NCBI RefSeq assembly: GCF_900604385.1 | Contig: NZ_LR027382.1 | Coordinates: 1,401,001-1,465,000, forward strand | Direction: 5' to 3' | Origin: Alistipes megaguti | GTDB taxonomy: Bacteria > Bacteroidota > Bacteroidia > Bacteroidales > Rikenellaceae | Length of the DNA stretch: 64,000 bases | Shown here: positions 35,333-44,494 of the stretch, in pieces | Layout of the letters: each line of letters opens with the position of its first letter | How positions within the stretch are numbered: the stretch's first letter is position 1 | The notes under the pieces: model-generated | What the model was told of the DNA's origin: nothing | Database searches by the model: none | The model's input: the letters and a program-made list of their open reading frames with translations, nothing else | Position numbers and translations under genes: made by a program

Positions 35333-36079
35333 ATGAAAAAAAGATATGTTTTCCCGGTTGTGGCCGTACTCGTCCTGCTGGCGGCCTGCAACAAGGTGGA
35401 GGTGCCGGTCTACGACTCGGAACACCCATCGCTGAACTTTGTCAAGAATTTCTTCATCCCCGGGTCGTTGAGTGATCCCGAACTGGATACCGTGCGCGTA
35501 CATGCGGTCTTCTATCCCGGGCTGAGCGAAGGCGAGTGCAAGCTCCCGGTCTATCTCTCCGGAGCCGTGGCGGATTACGATCGTACCTACCGGGTGCGTC
35601 TGGTCGATGAGAAGTGTTACGGCAATCTCGTCGAGGGGGTGCATTACACGCTGCCCGCCGAGCAGACCCTGCACGCCGGACAGTATGCCGATTCGGTGGT
35701 GGTGAAACTCCATCTCGACCGCCTGCGGGCGGATCGTGCCGCAGGGGTGTTGGTGGTCGAACTGGTTCCTGACGGAAACTTTGTTGCCGGATTGGATGAC
35801 TACCGGAATATCGGTGTCGAGATCTCGGGCGGTGACTTCCTGCGTGAACCCTATTTCTGGGGCTTGAACAAGCTTACCGATTATGGCGGGACCTATCTCT
35901 CCGTGAAGGCCGAAAAGTTCGCTGAACTCAACGGCATCACCTCGGCCCAATGGCGCTGCGATAGCAACGCTCAACTCTATGCCTACGGCAAACGAACCTA
36001 CGAATGGTTCCGCGACAATCCGACCTGCGACGCCGACGGAGGCCGGGTTGAATTCAAGGGCAGTATCAATTACGAATAA
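35333..36079 (+). CDS. DUF4843 lipoprotein
   Basis: 248 residues, lipoprotein signal LVLLAAC (Cys19). The mature protein is beta-rich and matches the DUF4843 pattern (VRVHAVFYPGLSEGECKLPVYLSG...VEGVHYTLPAEQTLHAG...GVLVVELVPDGNF). Such proteins regularly follow SusCD pairs together with PKD-like lipoproteins and are presumed surface binding proteins; no enzyme activity is known. Confidence 0.88.
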   Translation: MKKRYVFPVVAVLVLLAACNKVEVPVYDSEHPSLNFVKNFFIPGSLSDPELDTVRVHAVFYPGLSEGECKLPVYLSGAVADYDRTYRVRLVDEKCYGNLVEGVHYTLPAEQTLHAGQYADSVVVKLHLDRLRADRAAGVLVVELVPDGNFVAGLDDYRNIGVEISGGDFLREPYFWGLNKLTDYGGTYLSVKAEKFAELNGITSAQWRCDSNAQLYAYGKRTYEWFRDNPTCDADGGRVEFKGSINYE

Positions 36080-36087
36080 AAGCCACG

Positions 36088-37653
36088 ATGATGAAAATGT
36101 ATAAATATTTGACCGCTTTGCTTCTGACGGCTTTCGCTGCGGGCGGTTGCTATGAGGACAAGGGCAGCTACTTCACCGGAATGTGGAGTCAGATCGAAGC
36201 GATCGAGGGCGTGTCGCTGCCCGGAACCGAGAATCTCTATACGCTTGATCTGATTGAGGAGCAGCCGTTGACGATCGACCCCGTGGTACGGTTCAAACCC
36301 GGAGTCGATGCCTCGGACTTCTCGTTCCATTGGGTCATGGGCGGTGATACCATCGCCTCGGGGCTCAAACTCGACTGGGTGGTCGAGCGCACCAACAAGA
36401 TGTTCTTCAATTCGAATCAGGAGACCGACTTCTGGCTGGCCATCGACAATGTGTCGAGCGGCGAAAGCTGGTGCTACTATCTGCAGAATTCCACGGGAAC
36501 CATCCTGAAGGTGAAGATCGTGCAGGCCATCACGCCGAAAATCGGCGTCTTCGTCTACGAACAGCCCGACGGAACGGTCGAGTGGGGATCGGTCAAGGGG
36601 TCCAATCCCGCGACGCCCGAGGCCTTCACGTCACTCTACACCGGAATCTTCGAGCGTTACAATGCTCCGAAAACCATCGAGGGTAGCGTCTGCGGTGTGA
36701 CCTATACATCGTCCGACCTGATTATCTATACGGATCGTTCACCCGCCTGCGGAGCCGTCATCCAAACCTCCGAAACGGGCAGCTATCCGCTCGGATATCT
36801 TCAGGGCACGGTCGGTGATCTGATTTTCGACGGCGAGCCCGAGGCGGTCATCAACGGACAGTCCTTCTATCCGGGATTCATGCAGGAACTGCTCGTCGGT
36901 ACGTCGCTCTTCATCTACTCGGCGCAGTCCTCCTACCAGATGATCCTTCACGGAGCCGAACCGACCGAATCCGGTGTGGCACAGATCATGGGTGCGACGC
37001 CTTACATGAATCTGATGCACTTCTCCGTGCTGCGTCGCACTTCTGGCGAGATCTGCTACTACCGCTACAACGAAAACCAGGGCTATCTCTGCCAGCCGTT
37101 GCCCGAGGAGGACGGCTCGACGCTCTCGGCCGACCGGATTGTGGGCGTCTGCCGACAACCCAGCAGCAGCGAAAAGGCTCTGAAACTCTTCGTTGCGGTG
37201 ATGAAGGGGACCTCCTGCCAGCTCTACACCTACACCTATGAGCAGAGCAGCGGCGTGAAGGATATGATCACCTTCGTCTCCAAGCGGGACATATCGGCCT
37301 GGGCCGGAGGCATGACCGGCGACTGCCGTATGTTCACCAACAGCGTCGAGATGCCGCTCAACTACCTGTACATTGCCAAAGGTGCGGATCTGTGGCGGAC
37401 GAGCTACGAGTCGCAGGCCGATCCGCAGATCATCCGTTCGTTCGCCGAACCGATCACTGTCGTCGAAGTGGTCAGCAGCAGTCCTCAGCAGCCCAGCGGC
37501 GCAACGGAACTCTACACGGCGCTCTTCACCTACGACCAGACGGCCGGAACGTCGAAGATGTACGTGCTGGATGCTACCTCCGACAATGCCGAGATCCTCT
37601 CCGAGGTCGAAACCGAAATCCCCGGTAAGGTCGTCGCCTATCGGGCCAATTGA
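36088..37653 (+). CDS. PKD-like family lipoprotein
   Basis: 521 residues, lipoprotein signal AFAAGGC (Cys21) followed by YEDKGSY, the usual start of this family (PF16407). An N-terminal PKD-like beta domain (about 35-145) is followed by a large beta-repeat region (about 150-520), probably a propeller. A cell-surface binding role together with the SusCD proteins is inferred. It starts 8 bases after the DUF4843 gene. Confidence 0.88.
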   Translation: MMKMYKYLTALLLTAFAAGGCYEDKGSYFTGMWSQIEAIEGVSLPGTENLYTLDLIEEQPLTIDPVVRFKPGVDASDFSFHWVMGGDTIASGLKLDWVVERTNKMFFNSNQETDFWLAIDNVSSGESWCYYLQNSTGTILKVKIVQAITPKIGVFVYEQPDGTVEWGSVKGSNPATPEAFTSLYTGIFERYNAPKTIEGSVCGVTYTSSDLIIYTDRSPACGAVIQTSETGSYPLGYLQGTVGDLIFDGEPEAVINGQSFYPGFMQELLVGTSLFIYSAQSSYQMILHGAEPTESGVAQIMGATPYMNLMHFSVLRRTSGEICYYRYNENQGYLCQPLPEEDGSTLSADRIVGVCRQPSSSEKALKLFVAVMKGTSCQLYTYTYEQSSGVKDMITFVSKRDISAWAGGMTGDCRMFTNSVEMPLNYLYIAKGADLWRTSYESQADPQIIRSFAEPITVVEVVSSSPQQPSGATELYTALFTYDQTAGTSKMYVLDATSDNAEILSEVETEIPGKVVAYRAN

Positions 37654-37661
37654 GTAATCCG

Positions 37662-37705
37662 GATGCGGATCGTCCCGCTTCATGAAGGGCCGGTCCGCAT
37701 CTTTG
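37662..37705 (+). terminator. Hairpin between the PKD-like and YiiX-like genes
   Basis: GATGCGGA pairs with TCCGCATC, enclosing a second stem (CCCGCTTCATGAAGGG). Only TTTG follows, so it may be a weak or partial terminator or an mRNA-processing element within the operon. Confidence 0.45.
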
Positions 37706-37724
37706 AACGTTTCCAGGTGTGATT

Positions 37725-38369
37725 ATGCGTAAAACCCTTTTGATCCTAGCGACGGCCATGGCGGCCGTCGGCATTTGCCGGGCTCAGGATGCCTTCCCGC
37801 TTGAGACCGGCGACCTGCTGTTTCAGGTCAACGGCCAGAGTGCCTATACGGAGGCGATCCGGAACGTGACGACCGGTATCGACCGGTTGGAATTTACCCA
37901 TGTGGGTGCGGTCTGTATCGAGGACGGGAAGATTTATGTGCTCGAAGCCATCCCCTATGGGGTGGTCAAAAGCCCGATCGAGACCTTCTTCCGTCAGTCG
38001 CTGATGTCCGACGGAAAGCCTGTTGTCGTGGTCGGTCGTCTCAAACCCCGTCTGCGGAGATGCATCCCGCAGGCTATGGATCGCATCAAGGCCCTGTTGG
38101 GTAAGCGTTACGACTTCGTCTTCGATCCCGATGACGACGATTATTATTGCAGCGAGCTGATTCAGGCCTGTTATCTGAAGCCCAATGGAAAACCGATCTT
38201 CCGGTCGGCTCCAATGACCTTCCGGGATAAAAACTCGGGAGAGGTCAGTCCGCTCTGGATCGAGCATTTCAAACGCTTCGACTGCAAAATTCCCGAGGGT
38301 GTGCCCGGTACGAATCCCGGCGACATGTCCCGTTCGCGGAAGATCCGCATCGTACACCGTTATTTCTGA
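37725..38369 (+). CDS. YiiX/YebB-like papain-fold hydrolase (NlpC/P60 superfamily)
   Basis: 214 residues, signal peptide to about residue 20. Circularly permuted papain-like fold (PF05708): catalytic His59 in EFTHVGAV, then Cys142 in DDYYCSELIQ, with GDLLFQ at the start of the domain. Family members are thought to cleave amide bonds in peptides, peptidoglycan or lipids. In this locus a peptidase or amidase role on imported or bound substrate is plausible. The ATG at 37725 begins a good signal peptide; the GTG six bases upstream is less likely. Confidence 0.88.
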   Translation: MRKTLLILATAMAAVGICRAQDAFPLETGDLLFQVNGQSAYTEAIRNVTTGIDRLEFTHVGAVCIEDGKIYVLEAIPYGVVKSPIETFFRQSLMSDGKPVVVVGRLKPRLRRCIPQAMDRIKALLGKRYDFVFDPDDDDYYCSELIQACYLKPNGKPIFRSAPMTFRDKNSGEVSPLWIEHFKRFDCKIPEGVPGTNPGDMSRSRKIRIVHRYF

Positions 38370-38420
38370 TCTCAATTCAACCTTGAGAAAACCCGCAAAC
38401 CGATATCCAACATCAGATCT

Positions 38421-41039
38421 ATGTTCACACGAATGCTAACCCTGCTGCTCTGCAGCATGATCGCCGCCGCTCCCGTTTCGGCCAAAAACAAAAAGAAGCA
38501 GGACAAGGCGAAGACCGAAACCCCGGCTCCCAAACAAAGCGATTACGACAAACTCCTCGGAAAGAAGCATGAGGTGGCCGACGGAATGGTCAAGCTCCAC
38601 AAAATCGACGGGAAACTCTATTTCGAATTTCCGCAGTTGCTCTTCAACCGGGAGATGCTCCTCGGTTCGGTCATCTCCGAAACCTCGGATAACCTGACGG
38701 GCGTTCCCGGTTCGAAGTCCTATGTCCCGCTTCACATCTGCTTCACCCGTACGGACCGGAACGTCCAGATCCGTGTGATCAATTCCGAAAACTACACCCT
38801 CGGGGTGGCCGGCAACATCCTTCGGGCTCTGGATCGAAACAACACGCCGACGATTTTCCGGAATTTCAAGATTGAGGCTTGTAATGCCGATTCGACGGCC
38901 GTGGTCTTTGATGTGACGGATCTCTTCGTGGGTCATGTCAAGGAGCTCTCGCCATTCTCCTATCTGGGCGTTTACGGCGGTTCGGGGTCCTCGACGCTCA
39001 GCGAATCGTTCCGCAAGGAGCTCTCTTCGCTGGGCGAGATCAAGTCCTTTGCCGACAACCTGACGGTCAAGAGTACGTTGAGCTATACCTATTCGGTCAC
39101 CCATCCCGAAACCAAACAGAAAATCGTCGACAACAAACCTTTTACGGCGTTGATGACCCGTACGCTGGTGTTGCTCGACGAGACCCCCTACCGACCCCGG
39201 CTCACCGACAGCCGCATGTCGGTCTTCCCCACTGGAAAGTACCTCTACAGCGATCGCGAACAGCGTGTCAAGGCCGTCTATCTGGCCAATCGTTGGCGGC
39301 TCGAACCCTCGGATCCCGAGGCCTGGAAGCGCGGCGAAAGGGTGACTCCGCTCAAACCGATCGTCTTCTATGTCGATCCCGATTTCCCGGAGTCCTGGAA
39401 GCCGGCCATCTACGAGGGGGTGACCCAATGGAACGAACTCTTTGAGAAGATCGGTTTCAAGGAGGCCGTGCAGGCGCGCCCCTATCCGGAGGATGATCCC
39501 GAATTCGATCCCGACAACATCAAATACTCCTGTCTGCGCTATGCCCCCGTCCCCATCGCCAATGCCATGGGCCCCTCATGGGTCGATCCCCGCAGCGGAG
39601 AGATCATCAACGCCTCGGTGTATGTCTTTCATGACGTCATCAAGATGCTGAACCGCATGCTGTTTGTCCAGACGGCTCAGGCTGACGAGCGGGTACGGCG
39701 GGTCCAGATCCCCGACGAGGTGATTCTCGACGGCCTGCGGTATGTCCTGGCACACGAGGTCGGCCACTGTCTGGGCTTCATGCATAATATGAGCGCCTCG
39801 GCCGTCATCCCGGTCGATTCGTTGCGTTCGCCGTCGTTCACCCGCAAATATGGAACCACCACCTCCATCATGGATTATGCGCGTTTCAACTACGTGGCTC
39901 AGCCCGGTGACGTGGAACGGGGCGTGAAACTCACTCCACCGCGTTTCGGCATCTATGACGCCTATGCCGTCAAGTGGCTCTACATGCCTCTGCCGGAGGC
40001 TCATACGCCCGAAGAGGAGTACGAAATCACCTCCCGCTGGATCACCGAAGCCTCGGCCGATTCAGTCTATCGCTACGGTAAACAGCAGTTCGGAAGTATC
40101 GTCGACCCCAAATCCCAGACCGAAGATCTGGGCAATGACGCCGTGGCTGCATCGGAGTACGGAATCCGAAACCTGCGCTACATTCTGGCGAATCTCGATC
40201 GCTGGTATGCCGAGGGTGATGACGACTACACTTGCCGCAGCGACATGTATTCGAATATCATCAACCAGTATGTCACCTATATCGGACACGTCTACGCCAA
40301 TATCGGCGGCATCTATCTCAATGAACGGATGGAGGGCGATCCCGTTCAGGCCGTCGTGTGCGTTCCGCGGGAGAAACAGCGCCGGGCGCTGCAGTTCATT
40401 CTCGGAGAACTCAAGCAGTTGCAGTGGCTCGACAACGAAGCGCTGTTGAAGAAGGTTTCGATCCTGGGTTCGCCGCGGAGTGCCGTTCGTGAGGCTCTTA
40501 TCCGGGCTGTGGTCAACGCTCCGGCCAAACAGACCCTTTCGATCAATGCCCAGCTCGCCGGAACGAAGGCCTATACACCCGAGGATTGTTACCGCGATGT
40601 CTCCGATTTTGTCTGGGAGCCCACGCGGCGCAACCGCTCGCTGACCGAGGATGAGATGGCCATTCAGCGCGAATTCCTCAAGGTTGCCGCCGCGCAGGCC
40701 GGTCTGAAGGAGTATGCGGGCGGAGGCAGCTCCTCCTCAACGTTCGCCCTGACGGCGTCCGGCAGCAACGGCCTCGATCGTTGGTTGTCCGGTGACGACC
40801 CCGACACGGAGCATGTCGGCTTCACACGTCCCGAAGCCGGTTCTCCGGTGGAGGAACTGTCCGGATTCGGGGCTCCCAAATTCCAGTATTTCATCAAGAA
40901 AGTCCTTGCGATGACCTATTATGACGATATCCTGCAGATCCGTGATCTGTTGCGCCGGAGGGTGGCGTCGGCCTCCGGGCAGACACGCAAGCATTACCGT
41001 TATCTGTTGTACAACCTGGACAAAGCGCTTGATAAATGA
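38421..41039 (+). CDS. Metzincin-type zinc metalloprotease (DUF5117/DUF5118/DUF4953)
   Basis: 872 residues, signal peptide to about 22. N-terminal DUF5118 (about 35-80) and DUF5117 (about 85-280) precede the catalytic domain. The zinc motif HEVGHCLGFMH (His445, Glu446, His449, His455) fits HExxHxxGxxH, and SIMDY supplies the Met-turn; both are metzincin hallmarks. A secreted or periplasmic protease is therefore likely. The next gene is a paralogue in the same frame arrangement, overlapping by ATGA at 41036. Confidence 0.93.
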   Translation: MFTRMLTLLLCSMIAAAPVSAKNKKKQDKAKTETPAPKQSDYDKLLGKKHEVADGMVKLHKIDGKLYFEFPQLLFNREMLLGSVISETSDNLTGVPGSKSYVPLHICFTRTDRNVQIRVINSENYTLGVAGNILRALDRNNTPTIFRNFKIEACNADSTAVVFDVTDLFVGHVKELSPFSYLGVYGGSGSSTLSESFRKELSSLGEIKSFADNLTVKSTLSYTYSVTHPETKQKIVDNKPFTALMTRTLVLLDETPYRPRLTDSRMSVFPTGKYLYSDREQRVKAVYLANRWRLEPSDPEAWKRGERVTPLKPIVFYVDPDFPESWKPAIYEGVTQWNELFEKIGFKEAVQARPYPEDDPEFDPDNIKYSCLRYAPVPIANAMGPSWVDPRSGEIINASVYVFHDVIKMLNRMLFVQTAQADERVRRVQIPDEVILDGLRYVLAHEVGHCLGFMHNMSASAVIPVDSLRSPSFTRKYGTTTSIMDYARFNYVAQPGDVERGVKLTPPRFGIYDAYAVKWLYMPLPEAHTPEEEYEITSRWITEASADSVYRYGKQQFGSIVDPKSQTEDLGNDAVAASEYGIRNLRYILANLDRWYAEGDDDYTCRSDMYSNIINQYVTYIGHVYANIGGIYLNERMEGDPVQAVVCVPREKQRRALQFILGELKQLQWLDNEALLKKVSILGSPRSAVREALIRAVVNAPAKQTLSINAQLAGTKAYTPEDCYRDVSDFVWEPTRRNRSLTEDEMAIQREFLKVAAAQAGLKEYAGGGSSSSTFALTASGSNGLDRWLSGDDPDTEHVGFTRPEAGSPVEELSGFGAPKFQYFIKKVLAMTYYDDILQIRDLLRRRVASASGQTRKHYRYLLYNLDKALDK

Positions 41040-43579
41040 AGAACCGCATGATGAGCAAGAAACACGCCTCGATCGGCATCCTGCTGATCGTTGCCCTGTT
41101 GTTGACCGTGGCCTTGCCCGAAACCTCCCAGGCTGCGGACAAGGGACGCAAGAACCGAAAAAAGAGTGAGTCCGTTGCAACGGCCCCCAAGTTGTCGCCC
41201 TACGAAAAACTCTTCAAGGACAAAACGCACAAAAGCGTCGACGGACTTTTCAAACTCCATCTTGTCGACGGGAAAATCTATACGGAGATTCCACTGGCGC
41301 TGCTGAACCGCGAGTTTGTCATCCATACCACGATCGAGGAGTCGTCGATGGCGGATTATGGACTGGCCGGGCAGCAACCCATTCCGCCCTATCATGTCGC
41401 CTTCTCGTTGCGCGATTCGACGGTTTGCATGCATGAGGTTCCGCAACGTGTGCTGGCCGAAAGCGGCTCGACGATCGAACAGGCCCTGAAGATCAACTCC
41501 CTCCGGCCGATTGTTGCCTCCTATCCCGTCAAGGCCTACAATGCCGACTCGACGGCGGTCGTGATCGAGAATACCGACCTGTTCATGAGTGATAACGAGC
41601 ACCTCATGGCCTTCGAGGCCCACGGCATGACGCCATTGCATGTCTCCCGGGCCAGTTACAAGTCGAATCTGTCATTGCTGCGCGACATCGGCGGTGGCGA
41701 GGGCTATTCGTCGGTCGTCAGCGATCTGACCTATTACGTGACCACGCAGTATTTCATCTTCACCATCCGCAAGGATGTGCCGTTCACGGCGCTGGCCCGG
41801 CGTACGATCACGATGCTCCCCGAGCGGACGGCACCGGCTCGCATCGCCGATCCGAGAATCGGTGTGGTTCCTGTTCCCTATACGCGTTTCTCCGTCAGAC
41901 AGGGCTCGCGTCCGGCCTATTTCGCTTCGCGGATCAATTTCCGGAAAGAGGGCGAAATCCGTCCCGTCACCTTTTATGTCGATACGCTCTTCTCTCCCCT
42001 TTGGCGGGAGGGAATTCGCCGGGGGGTTGAATTGTGGAATGAGGCATTCCGGCGCATCGGCATGGGAGATGTCCTGCAGACGGCCGATTATCCCGCCTCG
42101 GGATTCGATGCCGACAGCCCCGGCACGTTCTGTGTGAAGTATGTGGCTTCGACCAATCCCAAGGTGACCGTAAATGTCGTGACCGATCCGCGCAGCGGTG
42201 AGATCACCGGAGGCCGTATTCATCTGAGTGAATCGCTTCGGGACGAGATCCGCAATCGCCGTTTCCTGGACCTTGCGGCCGTAGATCCGCGGGCCCGGGA
42301 GATGCGGATCGACGACGGGGAACTCGTCTCTTCACTGGCCGTCTACACGGCCCGTGGCGTGGCGCAGATATTGGGCCTGGCTACCAACTACGCCGGGGCT
42401 TCGGCCTATCCGACCGATTCGTTGCGTTCGGCCTCCTTCACCCGCGAATGGGGGCTCTGTTCGTCGATCACGGCCCTGAACAGCTACAACTATCTGGCTC
42501 AGCCCGAAGACAAGGGGGTGCGTCTGGTTAATGATTGCCTGGGCAAATACGACTATTTCGCCATTGCCTGGCTCTATGGGGAGATTTCCGGAGCCGAAAC
42601 GCCCGAAGAGGAGCGCCCGTATCTCTCGGAGATGCTGCGCAGCCATGCCGCCGATCCGGCCTTCTATTACGGCAATTTCTGGTATGATTACTATTTCGGC
42701 GATGTGCGTCTGGCCTACACCAATTTGGGCGACGATCCCGTCAAGCGTTGTGAATATCGGTTGCGGAATCTGCGCGAAACGGTCCTTCATGCCGAGGAGT
42801 GGCTCGCCGATCAGGATTTCGACGGAAGTTATCGTCGGGAGGCCGTCGATGCCATTGCAACCGGTGTCCGGGAGGTGATCTCCTATCTGGCGGCCTATAT
42901 CGGGGGAGCCTATTATACCGAGGTGGGGGCCGGTGACGGTCAGACCCAGTTGAGGGTCGTTCCCAAAGAGGACCAGCAGCGGTATGTCCGGGAGACGCTG
43001 CGCTTCATCGAGGATCTTTCGTGGCTAGACACGCCGTTGACGAAGCATGAAGCGGTCAACCTCTCCCAATCGCTCCGCGACGATTGCCTGATGACGCTCT
43101 TCAAACGGCTCGAAACGTTGACCCGCTATCAGACCGCTCTGCCCGGAGCCTATACACCCGAGGAGATGACCTCCGACCTCACGGAGCTGGTGTTCCGTAA
43201 GGTGAAGACCGGAAAATCGCTCTCCGAATACGACCAACTGCTTCAACAGTCATTCGTCGGAGTAGTTATCGGGAAATCAAACGTATTGGCCGAACCCAAA
43301 CCGGCAAAGACCTCCTCTCAGGCTTTTGCCGATGCCGGCTTCGGGGAGATGGCTCCCGCCTTCCCGCGGGAGGCTTCCGCAATACTCGAAATGCTGAAGG
43401 CCTATAACAAATACCGGATGACCTATTATGCCAGGGATTTTTCGGACCATATCTACTATGATCTGCTGCTGGAAATGCGCGAGATTTACCGCCGCGGTAT
43501 GACCGTGGCACGGGATGCCGATTCTCAGGCGTTTTGTCGCTATATGTTCCGGAGGATTGACGAGTCTCTAAAGATCTGA
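41036..43579 (+). CDS. Inactive paralogue of the metalloprotease (pseudoprotease)
   Basis: 847 residues with the same architecture as the upstream gene (DUF5118, DUF5117, catalytic-like domain), and clear similarity around the active site: SLRSASFTREWG against SLRSPSFTRKYG. All zinc-motif residues are replaced: His445, Glu446, His449 and His455 correspond here to Arg440, Gly441, Gln444 and Thr450, and the Met-turn SIMDY reads SITAL. The reading frame is otherwise intact, so it is kept by selection and cannot be a normal zinc protease. It may bind substrate or regulate the active partner. Confidence 0.9.
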   Translation: MKNRMMSKKHASIGILLIVALLLTVALPETSQAADKGRKNRKKSESVATAPKLSPYEKLFKDKTHKSVDGLFKLHLVDGKIYTEIPLALLNREFVIHTTIEESSMADYGLAGQQPIPPYHVAFSLRDSTVCMHEVPQRVLAESGSTIEQALKINSLRPIVASYPVKAYNADSTAVVIENTDLFMSDNEHLMAFEAHGMTPLHVSRASYKSNLSLLRDIGGGEGYSSVVSDLTYYVTTQYFIFTIRKDVPFTALARRTITMLPERTAPARIADPRIGVVPVPYTRFSVRQGSRPAYFASRINFRKEGEIRPVTFYVDTLFSPLWREGIRRGVELWNEAFRRIGMGDVLQTADYPASGFDADSPGTFCVKYVASTNPKVTVNVVTDPRSGEITGGRIHLSESLRDEIRNRRFLDLAAVDPRAREMRIDDGELVSSLAVYTARGVAQILGLATNYAGASAYPTDSLRSASFTREWGLCSSITALNSYNYLAQPEDKGVRLVNDCLGKYDYFAIAWLYGEISGAETPEEERPYLSEMLRSHAADPAFYYGNFWYDYYFGDVRLAYTNLGDDPVKRCEYRLRNLRETVLHAEEWLADQDFDGSYRREAVDAIATGVREVISYLAAYIGGAYYTEVGAGDGQTQLRVVPKEDQQRYVRETLRFIEDLSWLDTPLTKHEAVNLSQSLRDDCLMTLFKRLETLTRYQTALPGAYTPEEMTSDLTELVFRKVKTGKSLSEYDQLLQQSFVGVVIGKSNVLAEPKPAKTSSQAFADAGFGEMAPAFPREASAILEMLKAYNKYRMTYYARDFSDHIYYDLLLEMREIYRRGMTVARDADSQAFCRYMFRRIDESLKI

Positions 43580-43595
43580 TCGACTCGGTTGGATG

Positions 43596-43636
43596 AAAAG
43601 GGGAGGAGCCTTCAACTGAAGGCTCCTCCCCTTTTT
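43596..43636 (+). terminator. Terminator of SusCD locus 1
   Basis: AAAAGGGGAGGAGCCTTCA pairs with TGAAGGCTCCTCCCCTTTTT around a short loop, 17 bases after the pseudoprotease stop. It ends the locus that starts at 24111 or 24805. Confidence 0.93.
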
Positions 43637-43721
43637 GAAGGACGTCTCCCGGATCGTGGACGGTGAGGGTACGACTTAGCCCTCGCGCGGACGGTGGCAG
43701 GGTCTTCTTTCGCTTCCGTGT

Positions 43722-44312
43722 TTACAGGGTGAGCAGCCGTTCGGCCAGCGGGGCGTAGTAGGTGCGAACCTCCTCGTCGGTGGGGGTATGGCCTCCCGGG
43801 AAGTGGTAGATCTGCGTGTAGTGCTGGCGGAAGAGCGGTTCGTAGTGTGCTACCGTGTCGTGCTCGCCGAACAGTCCCCATACCCGATCACGATACTCCG
43901 GGCGGCAGTGGTCCCACTGATGAAGCTGAACCTCGGCAAATTCGTCGATCAGGGCCTGGTCGATGGTCAGCTGCTGGCGGCCGTCGGCCCGCGGTGTCTT
44001 GTATTCGTGGCTGCCGATTCGTTCGGAGAGGAAACTCGTCATCTCCAGATGCGGGTTCCCCAGCAGGGCCGGAAGCCCGTTTTCCGATACCACGATCTGC
44101 CCCAGAAACGATCCGTTGCTGTTGCCGACCAGCAGATCGGGCTGCTCCGTGCGGCAGATGCGGTCGATGAGTTCGATGGCCTGTTTCGGATGGGCCGGCA
44201 GATCGGGTGCCAGAATCGTGGCTTTCCCGTCGAAATATTGTTGCAGAGCCCGGGCCGGTGCGCAGTTGCCCGAGGCGAAGAAGCCGTGCAGAAAGAGAAT
44301 TCTCTTGGTCAT
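43722..44312 (-). CDS. YqiA/YcfP-family alpha/beta-hydrolase
   Basis: 196 residues. The start ILFLHGFFASG matches the YqiA (UPF0227) esterase family; the nucleophile elbow is GNSNGSF (Ser in the GxSxG-like loop), followed by NPHLEM; the late GEHDTVAHY and GGHTPT carry the acid and the catalytic His. E. coli YqiA is an acyl-CoA/short-ester esterase; the substrate here is unknown. It is on the opposite strand between the two SusCD loci and is not part of either. Confidence 0.88.
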   Translation of the reverse strand: MTKRILFLHGFFASGNCAPARALQQYFDGKATILAPDLPAHPKQAIELIDRICRTEQPDLLVGNSNGSFLGQIVVSENGLPALLGNPHLEMTSFLSERIGSHEYKTPRADGRQQLTIDQALIDEFAEVQLHQWDHCRPEYRDRVWGLFGEHDTVAHYEPLFRQHYTQIYHFPGGHTPTDEEVRTYYAPLAERLLTL

Positions 44313-44444
44313 AAGTCTGATGATTCGTATGTCGCTGCAAAGATGGCATGGTTTTGCTGAATTTGTCCGCCTCCGCTGAAAAAAATCGGATGATTCAGGC
44401 TTTTTTGTTTCGATATGATACCGATTGCCGTCGAATGTCGATTC

Positions 44445-44473
44445 TTTGTTTGCAGATTTTTATTGTATCTTTG
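44445..44473 (+). promoter_or_regulatory. Promoter of the second ECF sigma gene
   Basis: TATCTTTG at 44466-44473 is an exact -7 element; a TTTG at 44445-44448 lies 17 bases upstream, shorter than the usual 19-21. Transcription would start near 44480, about 15 bases before the ATG at 44495. Confidence 0.55.
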
Positions 44474-44494
44474 TGTTGCTCTCTTTTGCGGCAG

